Assembly: GCA_020849075.1 (NCBI GenBank) | Contig: JADLGZ010000043.1 | Span: 1-23,879 of the forward strand | DNA from: Fimbriimonadaceae bacterium | GTDB lineage: Bacteria > Armatimonadota > Fimbriimonadia > Fimbriimonadales > Fimbriimonadaceae | Reading direction: 5' to 3' | Length of the DNA: 23,879 nt | Shown here: positions 7,094 through 15,150 of the stretch, in pieces | Numbering within the stretch: the stretch's first letter is position 1 | Layout of the letters: every line of letters begins with the position of its first letter | Translations under genes and position numbers: made by a program | Notes under the pieces: model-generated | What the model was told of the DNA's origin: nothing | Seen by the model: the letters and a program-made list of their open reading frames with translations, nothing else | Databases searched by the model: none

Positions 7094-8478
7094 AGCAGAT
7101 TCTTACTCTGGTCGGCGTTTTCTACTAATGGGCCTAGAAGTCGTCGTACGTCGGCAACGTCAAAAGAAAGTTCCCGGTTACCGCAATCAGGAGCTTCAAA
7201 AAGAAGGTCCTCAAGGAGCTTCTCCATGAGAGTGTGCAGCCGCCTCGCGCCAATGTTCTCCAGCTTCTTGTTGAGTTCTACGGCGAAGTGAGCCACTTCA
7301 TCGAGGGCGCTGGGCGTGAAGGATACTCTCGTACCATCCACTTCAAGAAGCTTCTGATACTGCTTGACTATGGCGTTTTTGGGTTCGCGCAAGATACGAC
7401 CAAAATCATCCTCGCCAAGCGGATTCAACTGAACCCTAATCGGTAAGCGTCCTTGAAGCTCGGGGATCAGGTCACTTGGCTGCGAGATATGAAAAGCTCC
7501 CGCGCACACAAACAAGACGTGGTCAGTTCGGAGAGCACCGAACTTTGTCGCGACCGTACTGCCTTCAATGACGGGCAAGAGATCACGCTGCACCCCTTCT
7601 CGGCTGACGTCGGGGCCTGACCCGCCCCCACTCTTGATCGCAACTTTGTCAATCTCGTCAATGAACACAATGCCGGTCTGTTCAGCGCGATGGATCGCCT
7701 CTTGATTGAGCGAGTTCGGCTCAATCAGGTCCTTGGCGATGCTCTCTTCCAAGATGGGTTTGGCGTCCACAACGCGTAACCGTCGGTAAGACGATCTTGC
7801 CCCCCCGAACGGATTGTTCGCGCCCAGCATGTCAAGCCCCATTTCTTCCATGCCGCCGGGCGTGAATACCTGGAGGAAGTTCGTGCCCTGTTCTTCGATT
7901 TCAACGTCAACTTCCTTGTCGTCGTGGAGACCCTGTTCTAGTTCATTGATGAGCTTTGCGCGGGCCTTTTCAAGATCAAACTCCGAGGAAGTTTGGACTG
8001 GATAGTCCGCAGAGAATCCCATTTCATGAGACTGCGCCTGAAACTCGGGTAGCTCGGTAGAAAGCTGGTCAGCGATTCGTTCAAGCATCCGCCGATGGGC
8101 AGCCTCCCGGACCAACTCCTTTCGCTCCGCCTCGACAAGTCGCACGGAATTGGCCGCGAGGTCTCGAATCATCGAGTCCACATCGCGACCGACATAGCCA
8201 ACTTCCGTAAACTTGGTGGCTTCGACCTTCACAAAAGGTGCACGTGCCAATTGGGCCAGTCGCCGCGCAATCTCCGTTTTGCCGACGCCGGTCGGCCCGA
8301 TCATCAGGATGTTCTTGGGGGCGATATCTTGCTTATCCTGCTCGCTCAGTTGTTGCCGTCGGTAGCGGTTTCGAAGGGCAACCGCTACGGCCCTCTTGGC
8401 CTCGTTCTGGCCGACAATATAGGCATCAAGTTCGGCTACAATCTGCGCCGGAGTCAGGGTTTCGATCGGCGCGTTCAT
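7090..8478 (-). CDS. hslU: ATP-dependent protease ATPase subunit HslU (ClpY)
   Basis: 462 aa, normal length (E. coli 443). HslU is the AAA+ unfoldase that forms a ring on the HslV peptidase in the cytoplasm. Visible: N-terminal TPAQIVAELDAYIVGQNEAKRA, Walker A GPTGVGKT (61-68), pore loop GYVG (94-97), a long inserted I-domain (about 110-240), Walker B IVFIDEIDK (270-277), sensor region ending near GRLPIRVQL, and the C-terminal tail LVENADQSKNLL, which aligns with E. coli IVKDEDLSRYIL that docks into HslV. The tail suggests a working HslV partner, yet no hslV lies in this window. The ATG overlaps the icd stop as TGATG and the stop overlaps the next gene as GTGA, so it is translated inside a tight operon. 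Confidence 0.97.
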   Translation of the reverse strand: MNAPIETLTPAQIVAELDAYIVGQNEAKRAVAVALRNRYRRQQLSEQDKQDIAPKNILMIGPTGVGKTEIARRLAQLARAPFVKVEATKFTEVGYVGRDVDSMIRDLAANSVRLVEAERKELVREAAHRRMLERIADQLSTELPEFQAQSHEMGFSADYPVQTSSEFDLEKARAKLINELEQGLHDDKEVDVEIEEQGTNFLQVFTPGGMEEMGLDMLGANNPFGGARSSYRRLRVVDAKPILEESIAKDLIEPNSLNQEAIHRAEQTGIVFIDEIDKVAIKSGGGSGPDVSREGVQRDLLPVIEGSTVATKFGALRTDHVLFVCAGAFHISQPSDLIPELQGRLPIRVQLNPLGEDDFGRILREPKNAIVKQYQKLLEVDGTRVSFTPSALDEVAHFAVELNKKLENIGARRLHTLMEKLLEDLLFEAPDCGNRELSFDVADVRRLLGPLVENADQSKNLL

Positions 8479-9776
8479 CAGAAATTGGCGATGATGTTGT
8501 CACCGAATTCACTGCATCGGATTTCAGTCGCCCCATCCATCAGTCGCGCGAAGTCATAAGTGACCTTCTTCGATGTAATCGCGCCCTCAACGCCCTTAAC
8601 AATGAGGTCGGCAACCTCGGTCCAGCCCAAGTAGCGGAACATCATCTCGCCGCTCAAGATAACACTGCAGGGGTTCACCTTGTCCTGCCCGGCATACTTC
8701 GGAGCCGTGCCGTGGGTCGCTTCAAAAATGGCGTGGCCCGAGAGGTAGTTAATGTTGGCACCGGGGGCGATTCCAATTCCACCGACCTGAGCCGCTAGCG
8801 CATCACTCAAGTAATCTCCGTTCAAGTTGAGGGTTGCGATTACATCGAAATCCTTAGCCCGTGTGAGAACTTGCTGCAGAGTGATATCGGCAATTGAATC
8901 TTTGATGACAATGCCTGCTCCGGGCTTTCCTTCGGGGATCACGTGCCAGGGGCCGCCATCGAGAGGAATTGCACCAAAGAAGTCCGCCGCGACCTTGTAG
9001 CCCCAGTCGCGAAAGGCGCCTTCGGTGAACTTCATGATGTTCCCCTTGTGAACCAAAGTGACATTCTTCCGTCCGTTTGCAATCGCGTAGCTAATCGCGC
9101 TATGGACCAGGCGTTCCGTTCCCAGGTAACTCACGGGCTTGATGCCAATGCCTACCTGTACAGGCAATGTCCGGGCCGGGGCACCAATGGCTTCCAATTG
9201 GGTTTGCCAAGCGCTATCGCGAGCGGCTGTGCCGAAGCGAATCTTCTCAAAGTCCTTGGGAAACTTCTGGCTGATGAAGTCCAGCACCGCGTTAGCTTCA
9301 TCTGTCCCGCCCGCCCACTCGATTCCGGCGTAAATATCCTCCGTGTTCTCGCGGAAGATCACCATATCCACCGCGCCTGGATCCTTCACAGGTGAGGGTA
9401 CGCCTTGATACCACCGGACCGGACGAAGGCACACGTAGAGGTCCAAGATTTGCCGCAGGGCGACATTGAGAGACCGTATCCCACCACCGACTGGCGTTGT
9501 CAGTGGCCCCTTGATCCCGACAAGGTACTGCCGAAAGGCGTCTAAGGTCGCGTCGGGCAACCAACTGCCGGTTTGGGTAAAGGCTTTCTCGCCGGCAAGG
9601 ACCTCCTGCCACTCCACCTTGCGCTGGCCACCATAGGCCTTGTTTACCGCCGCATCAAAAACCCGGACGCTTGCCGCCCAAATATCAGGTCCAATGCCAT
9701 CGCCTTCAATAAAGGGGATGATCGGATCATTGGGAACGTTAAGCCCGCTGGTGGACATCGTAATTGGGGTCGCCAT
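8478..9776 (-). CDS. icd: NADP-dependent isocitrate dehydrogenase
   Basis: 432 aa from the ATG at 9776 (E. coli Icd 416). It oxidises isocitrate to 2-oxoglutarate and CO2 in the TCA cycle. Visible: IPFIEGDGIGPDIW at the N-terminus, the isocitrate loop GGGIRSLNVALRQ (the Ser equals E. coli Ser113, the AceK phosphorylation site, although no aceK is seen here), FRENTEDIYAGIEW, LVHKGNIMKFTEGAFRDWGY, and HGTAPKYAGQDKVNP with the Lys-Tyr pair that marks NADP+ rather than NAD+ use. An upstream ATG at 9833 would add 19 unconserved residues and run to the hinT promoter area, so I prefer 9776; ATG 9758 is also possible. None has a clear SD. It is first in the overlapping icd-hslU-HTTM-fRMsr run and divergent from hinT. 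Confidence 0.95.
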   Translation of the reverse strand: MATPITMSTSGLNVPNDPIIPFIEGDGIGPDIWAASVRVFDAAVNKAYGGQRKVEWQEVLAGEKAFTQTGSWLPDATLDAFRQYLVGIKGPLTTPVGGGIRSLNVALRQILDLYVCLRPVRWYQGVPSPVKDPGAVDMVIFRENTEDIYAGIEWAGGTDEANAVLDFISQKFPKDFEKIRFGTAARDSAWQTQLEAIGAPARTLPVQVGIGIKPVSYLGTERLVHSAISYAIANGRKNVTLVHKGNIMKFTEGAFRDWGYKVAADFFGAIPLDGGPWHVIPEGKPGAGIVIKDSIADITLQQVLTRAKDFDVIATLNLNGDYLSDALAAQVGGIGIAPGANINYLSGHAIFEATHGTAPKYAGQDKVNPCSVILSGEMMFRYLGWTEVADLIVKGVEGAITSKKVTYDFARLMDGATEIRCSEFGDNIIANF

Positions 9777-9809
9777 AGGTAGCTTGCAGGATACCAGCGG
9801 ACAGGGGGA

Positions 9810-9836
9810 TTGCCGGTAGGGCGAACCGGGCATAAT
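9810..9836 (+). promoter_or_regulatory. Possible promoter for leaderless hinT mRNA
   Basis: TTGCCG (9810-9815), 15-nt spacer, CATAAT (9831-9836, 5 of 6). Transcription would begin at or next to the ATG at 9843, which has no SD. The spacer is short, so this is tentative. Confidence 0.25.
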
Positions 9837-9842
9837 TCTGCC

Positions 9843-10175
9843 ATGGCAAGCCTATTCACGAGGATTATCCGGCGCGAGATACCGGCAGAGATCGTCTACG
9901 AAGATGAACACTGCCTAGCGTTCAGGGACATTGCCCCGGTTGCGCCTGTACATGTGCTCATTGTTCCGAAAACCGAGGTCGCGGGCGTTGCTGACTTGGG
10001 GGCGGAGGGTGATCATCAGCACCTATTGTTTGCCGCCAGATCGGTTGCCGAGAAACTGGGATTGAAGGATGGTTATCGCTTGGTGATCAACCAGGGGGAT
10101 GCAGCCGGGCAAACGGTTCCCCACCTCCACATGCACCTCCTCGCGGGGCGACCCCTAAGTTGGCCGCCGGGATAA
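9843..10175 (+). CDS. hinT: HIT-family protein (HinT-type purine nucleoside phosphoramidase)
   Basis: 110 aa, the usual size. Opens with ASLFTRIIRREIPAEIVYEDE, has the FRDIAPVAPVHVLIVPK block, then NQGDAAGQTVPHLHMHLLAGR, where H94-x-H96-x-H98 is the histidine triad and the middle His region forms the nucleotidyl intermediate. Such proteins hydrolyse AMP-lysine and similar phosphoramidates; the cellular role is loosely defined. The start is ATG 9843. A TTG at 9810 would only add residues not seen in the family. There is no SD, and a -10-like CATAAT (9831-9836) ends 6 nt before the ATG, so the message may be leaderless. The last 21 bp overlap the 3' end of the convergent flippase gene. Confidence 0.95.
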   Translation: MASLFTRIIRREIPAEIVYEDEHCLAFRDIAPVAPVHVLIVPKTEVAGVADLGAEGDHQHLLFAARSVAEKLGLKDGYRLVINQGDAAGQTVPHLHMHLLAGRPLSWPPG

Positions 10176-11654
10176 GTTCCGAACAAATTTTGGCAGGAGT
10201 CCCGCCAAGCGCTGGGGTAACCAAATGGCACCCGTGCCATACAGGCAAGCCATAAAGATGTAGGACATCACAGATGAGACGCCGATTCCGGCCAGCGCAT
10301 AGTACTGCCATCCGAGGGCGTAAATGATCCGATACCCGAGAATCCAAAACACCGCTGCGACCGCTACGATGAACGCCTTCTTTGTGAGAATCTCGCGCAG
10401 GGCCATGCCCGGCATTATGAACTTCCGAGCCGCCCATTCAAGCGGATAGAACTGAATCAATTGCAAAATGGCTCGCATGGCCGCAACACCGATCAGGCCG
10501 TAGAGTGACGCGACGGGGAACGCGAGCAGCGCGGTCCCCACGAGCATGAACCATACAAAGGGAGCGGTCAGATGAGGGCGACCCGTAGCACCGGCAAACA
10601 CGGCAAAAAGTGATCCGTAGAGCGAGAACGCGGCATCAAGGCTCGCCAAGATAAAGATTGGGAGCATCACCGGGTGGTAAACCGGATAGATTAGGCGCAG
10701 ATAAGACTCTGCGCAGGCGGAAGGGATGAACAGGACCGCCATCATCATGGCCATCGTGGCGGACGATAGCTTTTTGTATGCTTCGTAGAGTGCGCCTTCG
10801 CCATCTTGGCTCACCCGGGCAACTTCGGCGGGGAACACCTGGGCGATGGGCATGGTGGAAATGAGCGTTGCGGGGATACGGGTGGCTTGATCGTAGATTC
10901 CCAGGCTAGCTTCGCTCACGACGCGACCAAGGGCAATTCGGTCAAGCCCGTTTGCCAGAGAGGCTGTGTTTGTAATCCACGAACGTTTCAGGTACGCCTT
11001 GGCACCCTGCAACTCGCTTTTGAAGAACCCGATTCTTGGAGCACCAAACCCGATCTTTCTTAACTGAATCTCGTTCGCAATTAGCGTGCAGATTAGGCCA
11101 CCAAAGTTTCCGGCCCAAAACCCCCAAGGCTGGCCGGTACGGTAGATGAGCAGCAGGCTAATCCCCGTGTTCACGAATGCAAACAAGGTCGATGAAAATG
11201 CGATATAGCTGTAGTGTCCGCGGCTTGATAGCGCCGAGTTCTGGCTGAAGCTAATCAGCGAGAGCATGGTGGTACCTGCGGCAAGAGCAAAGTACAGGAC
11301 CCCTTCGAGGTTATGGCCCATGGCTCGGACATACCCAAACTGAAATGCAAGCGCATAAATCAGCCCAATCGGGACAAAGGCACAGCCATAAATGGCGGTT
11401 GTCGTGGCTAAGACTCGATTGGCAGCTTTCTGATCCTTATCACTCGCCGCCTTAACCAATGCGTTGAGAGTAGCGATGTTTAGGCCAAGGTCGCATATGG
11501 TGACGCAAAAACCCATAAGGACGATCATCAGGGCAATTCCGCCCCAACTCTCATCGCCGAGCCAATGGACGTACCTCCCGATCGCCCACATGTTGAGGAG
11601 TAGGCTCGCTACTCGGGAAATGCTGAGATAAATTGTGCCACGGAGGACACTCAT
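10155..11654 (-). CDS. Polysaccharide/lipid flippase, Wzx-MATE (MOP) superfamily membrane protein
   Basis: 499 aa, highly hydrophobic, with about 12-14 membrane helices spread over the full length. The N-terminal layout (RGTIYLSISRVASLLLNMWAIG, then WLGDESWGGIALMIVLMGF and DLGLNIATLNAL) is that of polysaccharide-biosynthesis export proteins (Wzx/RfbX), which move lipid-linked sugar units across the membrane. The substrate cannot be told. Start ATG 11654 overlaps the stop of the PD40 gene as ATGA, so it is the last gene of the comEA-methyltransferase-def-fmt-PD40 run. No glycosyltransferases are nearby in the window, which is unusual for a dedicated Wzx. The 3' end overlaps the end of hinT by 21 bp. 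Confidence 0.85.
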   Translation of the reverse strand: MSVLRGTIYLSISRVASLLLNMWAIGRYVHWLGDESWGGIALMIVLMGFCVTICDLGLNIATLNALVKAASDKDQKAANRVLATTTAIYGCAFVPIGLIYALAFQFGYVRAMGHNLEGVLYFALAAGTTMLSLISFSQNSALSSRGHYSYIAFSSTLFAFVNTGISLLLIYRTGQPWGFWAGNFGGLICTLIANEIQLRKIGFGAPRIGFFKSELQGAKAYLKRSWITNTASLANGLDRIALGRVVSEASLGIYDQATRIPATLISTMPIAQVFPAEVARVSQDGEGALYEAYKKLSSATMAMMMAVLFIPSACAESYLRLIYPVYHPVMLPIFILASLDAAFSLYGSLFAVFAGATGRPHLTAPFVWFMLVGTALLAFPVASLYGLIGVAAMRAILQLIQFYPLEWAARKFIMPGMALREILTKKAFIVAVAAVFWILGYRIIYALGWQYYALAGIGVSSVMSYIFMACLYGTGAIWLPQRLAGLLPKFVRNLSRRPT

Positions 11655-12916
11655 TGTGGGCTCAAGGTAGGGAAGCCATATTCGTCATCATCGTGGGTTA
11701 GGCGCTTCTCGGTGCCATCCGCGGGATTGACCTCGAACAATGGACGAGCCCTTCCGACAGGTCTGGCGTACAGAATGAACTTACTGTCGGGTGTCCAGTT
11801 GGGTTCAAAAACGGCGTGCTGGCTGATCGCGACACCTTCGGTGGGTGGTGCACCGGTCTTGGCAACCATCAGTTGCTTCGGCTCAAACTCGCCACTTGCG
11901 CCCACTTTGCCGTTCAAGTAGAGCACCTGTGTACCATCCGGCGATACCCGCGGATGGGAGAGAAAGTTGGCGCCATCATCGGTGGCAAAGATGACCTTTG
12001 AAGATCCAGGAACTGACGGGTCCACGGTGATTACGCCAAACTGAAATGGACGAACCGCCTTGCCTTCCTTGATGAACTCTGCAGGAATGTTCTCGGGGTC
12101 AATCCATTGAAACCCTTGGACGCAGATCGTTACGGCCCCATCTGGGCCTACATCAAACGTGACGCTGTTACCGGCGATTACCGGGGTAGGCGGTGTCATC
12201 TTGCCCTGAGGGTTGGGTTCTAAGTCTTGGATTAACAAGATGTCCCCGTCCTCCCGCTTCATGGTCGCAATCACGAATCGGCGGTCTTTTCCATACCGAG
12301 CCTGTCTAAAGCTTTCCCCAATTCGGCTGTAAAGATTTACCGCTTGATTCACGGTGCCACCGTCTTCCCCAGTTGAGGTATCTCTAGGAGGAGGAAGGAT
12401 CTGCCGAATCGCGCCATCTCTTGGTGTGTATTCGCAGACGGTTCCCACCTCCGATCCCCCAGCCACTACGAGGGCTGAGGCGTTTACATTGGGATTTCCG
12501 GCGGGACCAAACCATGGTGTTCCTTTACTACGAGTGCCGATCGAACGGCGCTCAGGTTTGTCGCCTGGGCGGTAGCGAAAAATATGAAATGTGCCTTCTT
12601 CCCGGTCGCTTGTGAAGAATAGTCGCTCCCCGTCGGGGCGCCATACTGGTTCGGTGTCATGGTTCCCTTGGCTCCAACCTGGCACTTCTGTCTTCTTGCC
12701 TTCGGCATTGAAGAGCACGACCCTTGCGCCATCGCCTTCAAATTGGATAGCCGCCATCATGCCTCGCGTGTCCGCCTTGATGATGTCGGGGTCCTGACCA
12801 AATTGCCTCAGGGCATTGATGCCAAATACAAGCCCAGCCAGCAATAAGAGCCCGATGGCGAAGCGAAGCAGTAGCCGCTCATTCTTGAAGACGGGTTGCC
12901 CTTCCAGTTGCGCCAT
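11651..12916 (-). CDS. Membrane-anchored PD40/TolB-like beta-propeller protein
   Basis: 421 aa. After a short polar N-terminus, a single hydrophobic segment (about residues 15-36, LLRFAIGLLLLAGLVFGI) anchors or exports the protein. The rest is built of PD40-type blades: HDTEPVWRPDGERLFFTSDRE, HPRVSPDGTQVLYLNGK, FEPNWTPDSKFILYARP and a final RLTHDDDEYGFPTLSP, as in TolB and the propeller domains of DPP-IV-like peptidases, but no catalytic domain follows. It probably binds a protein or glycan outside the membrane; the partner is unknown. It starts 3 nt after the fmt stop and overlaps the flippase by 4 nt (ATGA), so it is part of that operon. Confidence 0.8.
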   Translation of the reverse strand: MAQLEGQPVFKNERLLLRFAIGLLLLAGLVFGINALRQFGQDPDIIKADTRGMMAAIQFEGDGARVVLFNAEGKKTEVPGWSQGNHDTEPVWRPDGERLFFTSDREEGTFHIFRYRPGDKPERRSIGTRSKGTPWFGPAGNPNVNASALVVAGGSEVGTVCEYTPRDGAIRQILPPPRDTSTGEDGGTVNQAVNLYSRIGESFRQARYGKDRRFVIATMKREDGDILLIQDLEPNPQGKMTPPTPVIAGNSVTFDVGPDGAVTICVQGFQWIDPENIPAEFIKEGKAVRPFQFGVITVDPSVPGSSKVIFATDDGANFLSHPRVSPDGTQVLYLNGKVGASGEFEPKQLMVAKTGAPPTEGVAISQHAVFEPNWTPDSKFILYARPVGRARPLFEVNPADGTEKRLTHDDDEYGFPTLSPQ

Positions 12917-12919
12917 AGG

Positions 12920-13837
12920 TTACTTATTGTAGGCGATGTTGGAGCCAACGGTCAGGCGAGCACCATTGGCGAAGTCATGGCCCGACATCCGCTTGCGTCC
13001 ACTGGGTTGCACTTCAACCAATTCGAGTGCCCCTTCACGGAGGGCCACGCTTACCGGGTTAAGGCTCAGCACTTCGCCCGGCTCCCCATCTCCGGGAGCC
13101 ATCCGAATCTTCGCAAGCTTGATCGGCCCAAGAACAGACGGCAGAACGGCTCCCGGTGCTGGTGTTGAACCACGGAACCGGTTGAACTCCGATTGAGCAG
13201 TCCCCTGCCAGTTCAGGGTGGCATCATCCTTGGTCATTTTTGCGGCGTGGCTGGACTCGGCATGAGTTTGAGGCTCTTTAGGATAGTCGCCAGTGCAAAG
13301 GCGATCTTTCCAGTCAGTGGTCATTCGGGCGGCGAGTTGAGCCAGCCGGATTTGGAGTTCACCATACGTCTCTTCGGGGTCAATGGTTAAGCGCTCTACC
13401 GCGATCATGGGCCCGGTATCCATGCCCGCTTCCATCTGCATCAGGGTGACGCCGGTCTCATGCTCGCCATTTATCAAGCAGCGCTGTATCGGTGCCGCCC
13501 CTCGGTACTTGGGCAGGATGCTCCCGTGCAGATTGATGCCCCCATGCCGCCCGCACTCAAGGAGAGCAACGGGCAAAAGTTGGCCATAAGCTGCTACCAG
13601 GAGAAAGTCGGGTTTGAGCTGGCTGATCTGTTCGATAAAGCTGTGATCGCGGGCTCGTTCTGGAGTTGCGACGGGGAGGCCGAGTTCTAGAGCCCTTAAC
13701 TTGACTGGAGCGGGCCTTAGCTCAAGGCCGCGACCAGACGGGCGATCGGGCTGGCACACTGCCAAGATGCACGACTCTGCGATGGCTTCAAGCGAAGGGA
13801 CGGCAAACTCTGATGTCCCAAAAAAGACGACTCTCAT
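12920..13837 (-). CDS. fmt: Methionyl-tRNA formyltransferase
   Basis: 305 aa (E. coli 315). It formylates initiator Met-tRNA using 10-formyl-THF. Visible: MRVVFFGTSEFAVPSLEAI, CQPDRPSGRG, and the catalytic block GINLHGSILPKYRGAAPIQ with N102 and H104, followed by MQMEAGMDTGPM with D140, completing the Asn-His-Asp set. The C-terminal tRNA-binding OB-like domain (about 205-305) is present and includes FRGSTPAPGA. The ATG overlaps the stop of def as ATGA, the common def-fmt pairing, so the two enzymes that add and remove the formyl group are made together. Confidence 0.97.
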   Translation of the reverse strand: MRVVFFGTSEFAVPSLEAIAESCILAVCQPDRPSGRGLELRPAPVKLRALELGLPVATPERARDHSFIEQISQLKPDFLLVAAYGQLLPVALLECGRHGGINLHGSILPKYRGAAPIQRCLINGEHETGVTLMQMEAGMDTGPMIAVERLTIDPEETYGELQIRLAQLAARMTTDWKDRLCTGDYPKEPQTHAESSHAAKMTKDDATLNWQGTAQSEFNRFRGSTPAPGAVLPSVLGPIKLAKIRMAPGDGEPGEVLSLNPVSVALREGALELVEVQPSGRKRMSGHDFANGARLTVGSNIAYNK

Positions 13838-14367
13838 TCGACCTCGTCGTCAGCTTCGGGATGGCTCCAGTGCAGAGTGGCCATATCAACCTTATCAATG
13901 AAGAGGATGCCGTCCAAATGGTCAACCTCATGTTGGATGACTCTCGCTGGTAACCCGGACATCTCATAAGACATGGGCTTACCTTTCCGGTCATAGGCTT
14001 GGACTTCAACGCTTTCGGAGCGTAGGACATCACCATAAAGCCCGGGAATGCTAAGGCAACCCTCTTGGCCCATCTGCTCACCATGTCGCTCGGTGATCAC
14101 TGGATTAATGAGAACCAAGGGCTTTGTACCTGCAGGAGCGACAATGATAATCCGATCAAGGCTTCCCATCTGTGGCGCAGCTAGTCCAATCCCATTGGCC
14201 AGCTTCAACGCATTCATCATCATGGTGATGAGCGCCTCTGTCTTCTTCGAAACGCTGGACACGTCTTGGCAGATCTTTCGCAAGACCGGATCGGGAATCT
14301 TGACCACCGGCCGTTCGGCGTTGGTCACGTAGAGGTACTTAAACTCGTCGGGTACGACGATGTCCAT
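13834..14367 (-). CDS. def: Peptide deformylase
   Basis: 177 aa from ATG 14367. It removes the formyl group from nascent N-terminal Met and is metal-dependent. All three family motifs are intact: GIGLAAPQMG (motif 1), EGCLSIPG with metal ligand Cys104, and QHEVDHLDGILF with ligands His146 and His150 and catalytic Glu147. The N-terminus reads VVKIPDPVLRKIC, as in bacterial type 1 or 2 enzymes. A TTG at 14376, directly after the methyltransferase stop, would add three residues; neither start has an SD, so the exact start is undecided. It overlaps fmt downstream (ATGA). Confidence 0.96.
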   Translation of the reverse strand: MDIVVPDEFKYLYVTNAERPVVKIPDPVLRKICQDVSSVSKKTEALITMMMNALKLANGIGLAAPQMGSLDRIIIVAPAGTKPLVLINPVITERHGEQMGQEGCLSIPGLYGDVLRSESVEVQAYDRKGKPMSYEMSGLPARVIQHEVDHLDGILFIDKVDMATLHWSHPEADDEVE

Positions 14368-14376
14368 CGGCGTCAA

Positions 14377-15111
14377 TTATGGAAGATACCGAGCAACGTA
14401 GTGGAGCCGGTCGCTCACTTTGCGAGGTCTTCTCAGCGTGTAGCTCTCAAAAACGTGGATCTCGCGAAATCCCGCATCAGTCAGCGCCTCCCGAACTTCT
14501 GGGTCGCTATGCGCGCGCTGAGTATGGATTTCCCGCCAATGTTCATCTCCCTTCCAGAAGTCCATTTCAACATTGATAATCTTGGTTTCAGAGTCATATG
14601 AGCCCTTCCAGTCGTACTTGAGGGCAGTTTTCTTGCGCATGTCCTTCTGAGTGAACATTTGCGCAGCAAAGGCATACTCCGTGTTGAGGTCAAACACAAA
14701 TGATCCTTCCGGTACCAGATGACGGGCCACCGATTTGATAGCGGCTCGAAATCCTTCAAGGTCAGCTATATAGTTCAGGCTGTCAAAAAATGAGAAAGCC
14801 CCTCCAAACTTCTGATTTAGGTTGAACGAGCGAGCGTCGGCAACGTGATAGGGGATATCAAGCCCGAGTCTTCTCGCCTTCTCCCTTGCCGATTCAATCA
14901 TCGGCGCGCTGAGATCTATCCCAACGACGCTATAGCTGTCGTACGTCAGCATTTCGGCCATGGTCCCGGTTCCGCAACAGACATCTAGTAGGGTGAGTGT
15001 TGGGTTACCTTGCTTAACGAGAAGGAGCTTCAGATACTCAACCCACATGCGGTACGGCACAGCGGCCATGAGTTGATCGTAGTGTGGCGCGATTGGCCCA
15101 AAGCTCTGCAC
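14377..15111 (-). CDS. Class I SAM-dependent methyltransferase
   Basis: 244 aa, GTG start at 15111 with AGGA 2 nt upstream, so the start is tentative. Motif I is LLDVCCGTGTMAEML (about 41-55), motif II region VVGIDLSAPMIE, then YHVADARSF and the FDSLNYI / LVPEGSFVFDLN strands of the Rossmann fold. The rest (HWREIHTQRAHSDPEVREALTDAGF) matches the Methyltransf_25/UbiE-like small-molecule methyltransferase layout. The acceptor cannot be told. It lies 39 bp after comEA and directly before def with the stop codon touching the possible TTG of def, inside the comEA-flippase run. Confidence 0.85.
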   Translation of the reverse strand: MQSFGPIAPHYDQLMAAVPYRMWVEYLKLLLVKQGNPTLTLLDVCCGTGTMAEMLTYDSYSVVGIDLSAPMIESAREKARRLGLDIPYHVADARSFNLNQKFGGAFSFFDSLNYIADLEGFRAAIKSVARHLVPEGSFVFDLNTEYAFAAQMFTQKDMRKKTALKYDWKGSYDSETKIINVEMDFWKGDEHWREIHTQRAHSDPEVREALTDAGFREIHVFESYTLRRPRKVSDRLHYVARYLP

Positions 15112-15150
15112 GATCCTGAAAGTATGCCTTGTGATCGCCGCTGCGTGGCT

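Noticed and set aside
9777..9833. Longer icd form from ATG 9833 (19 more residues)
   Set aside because: Added residues (Pro/Cys-rich) are not typical for Icd, and they would run into the hinT promoter area.
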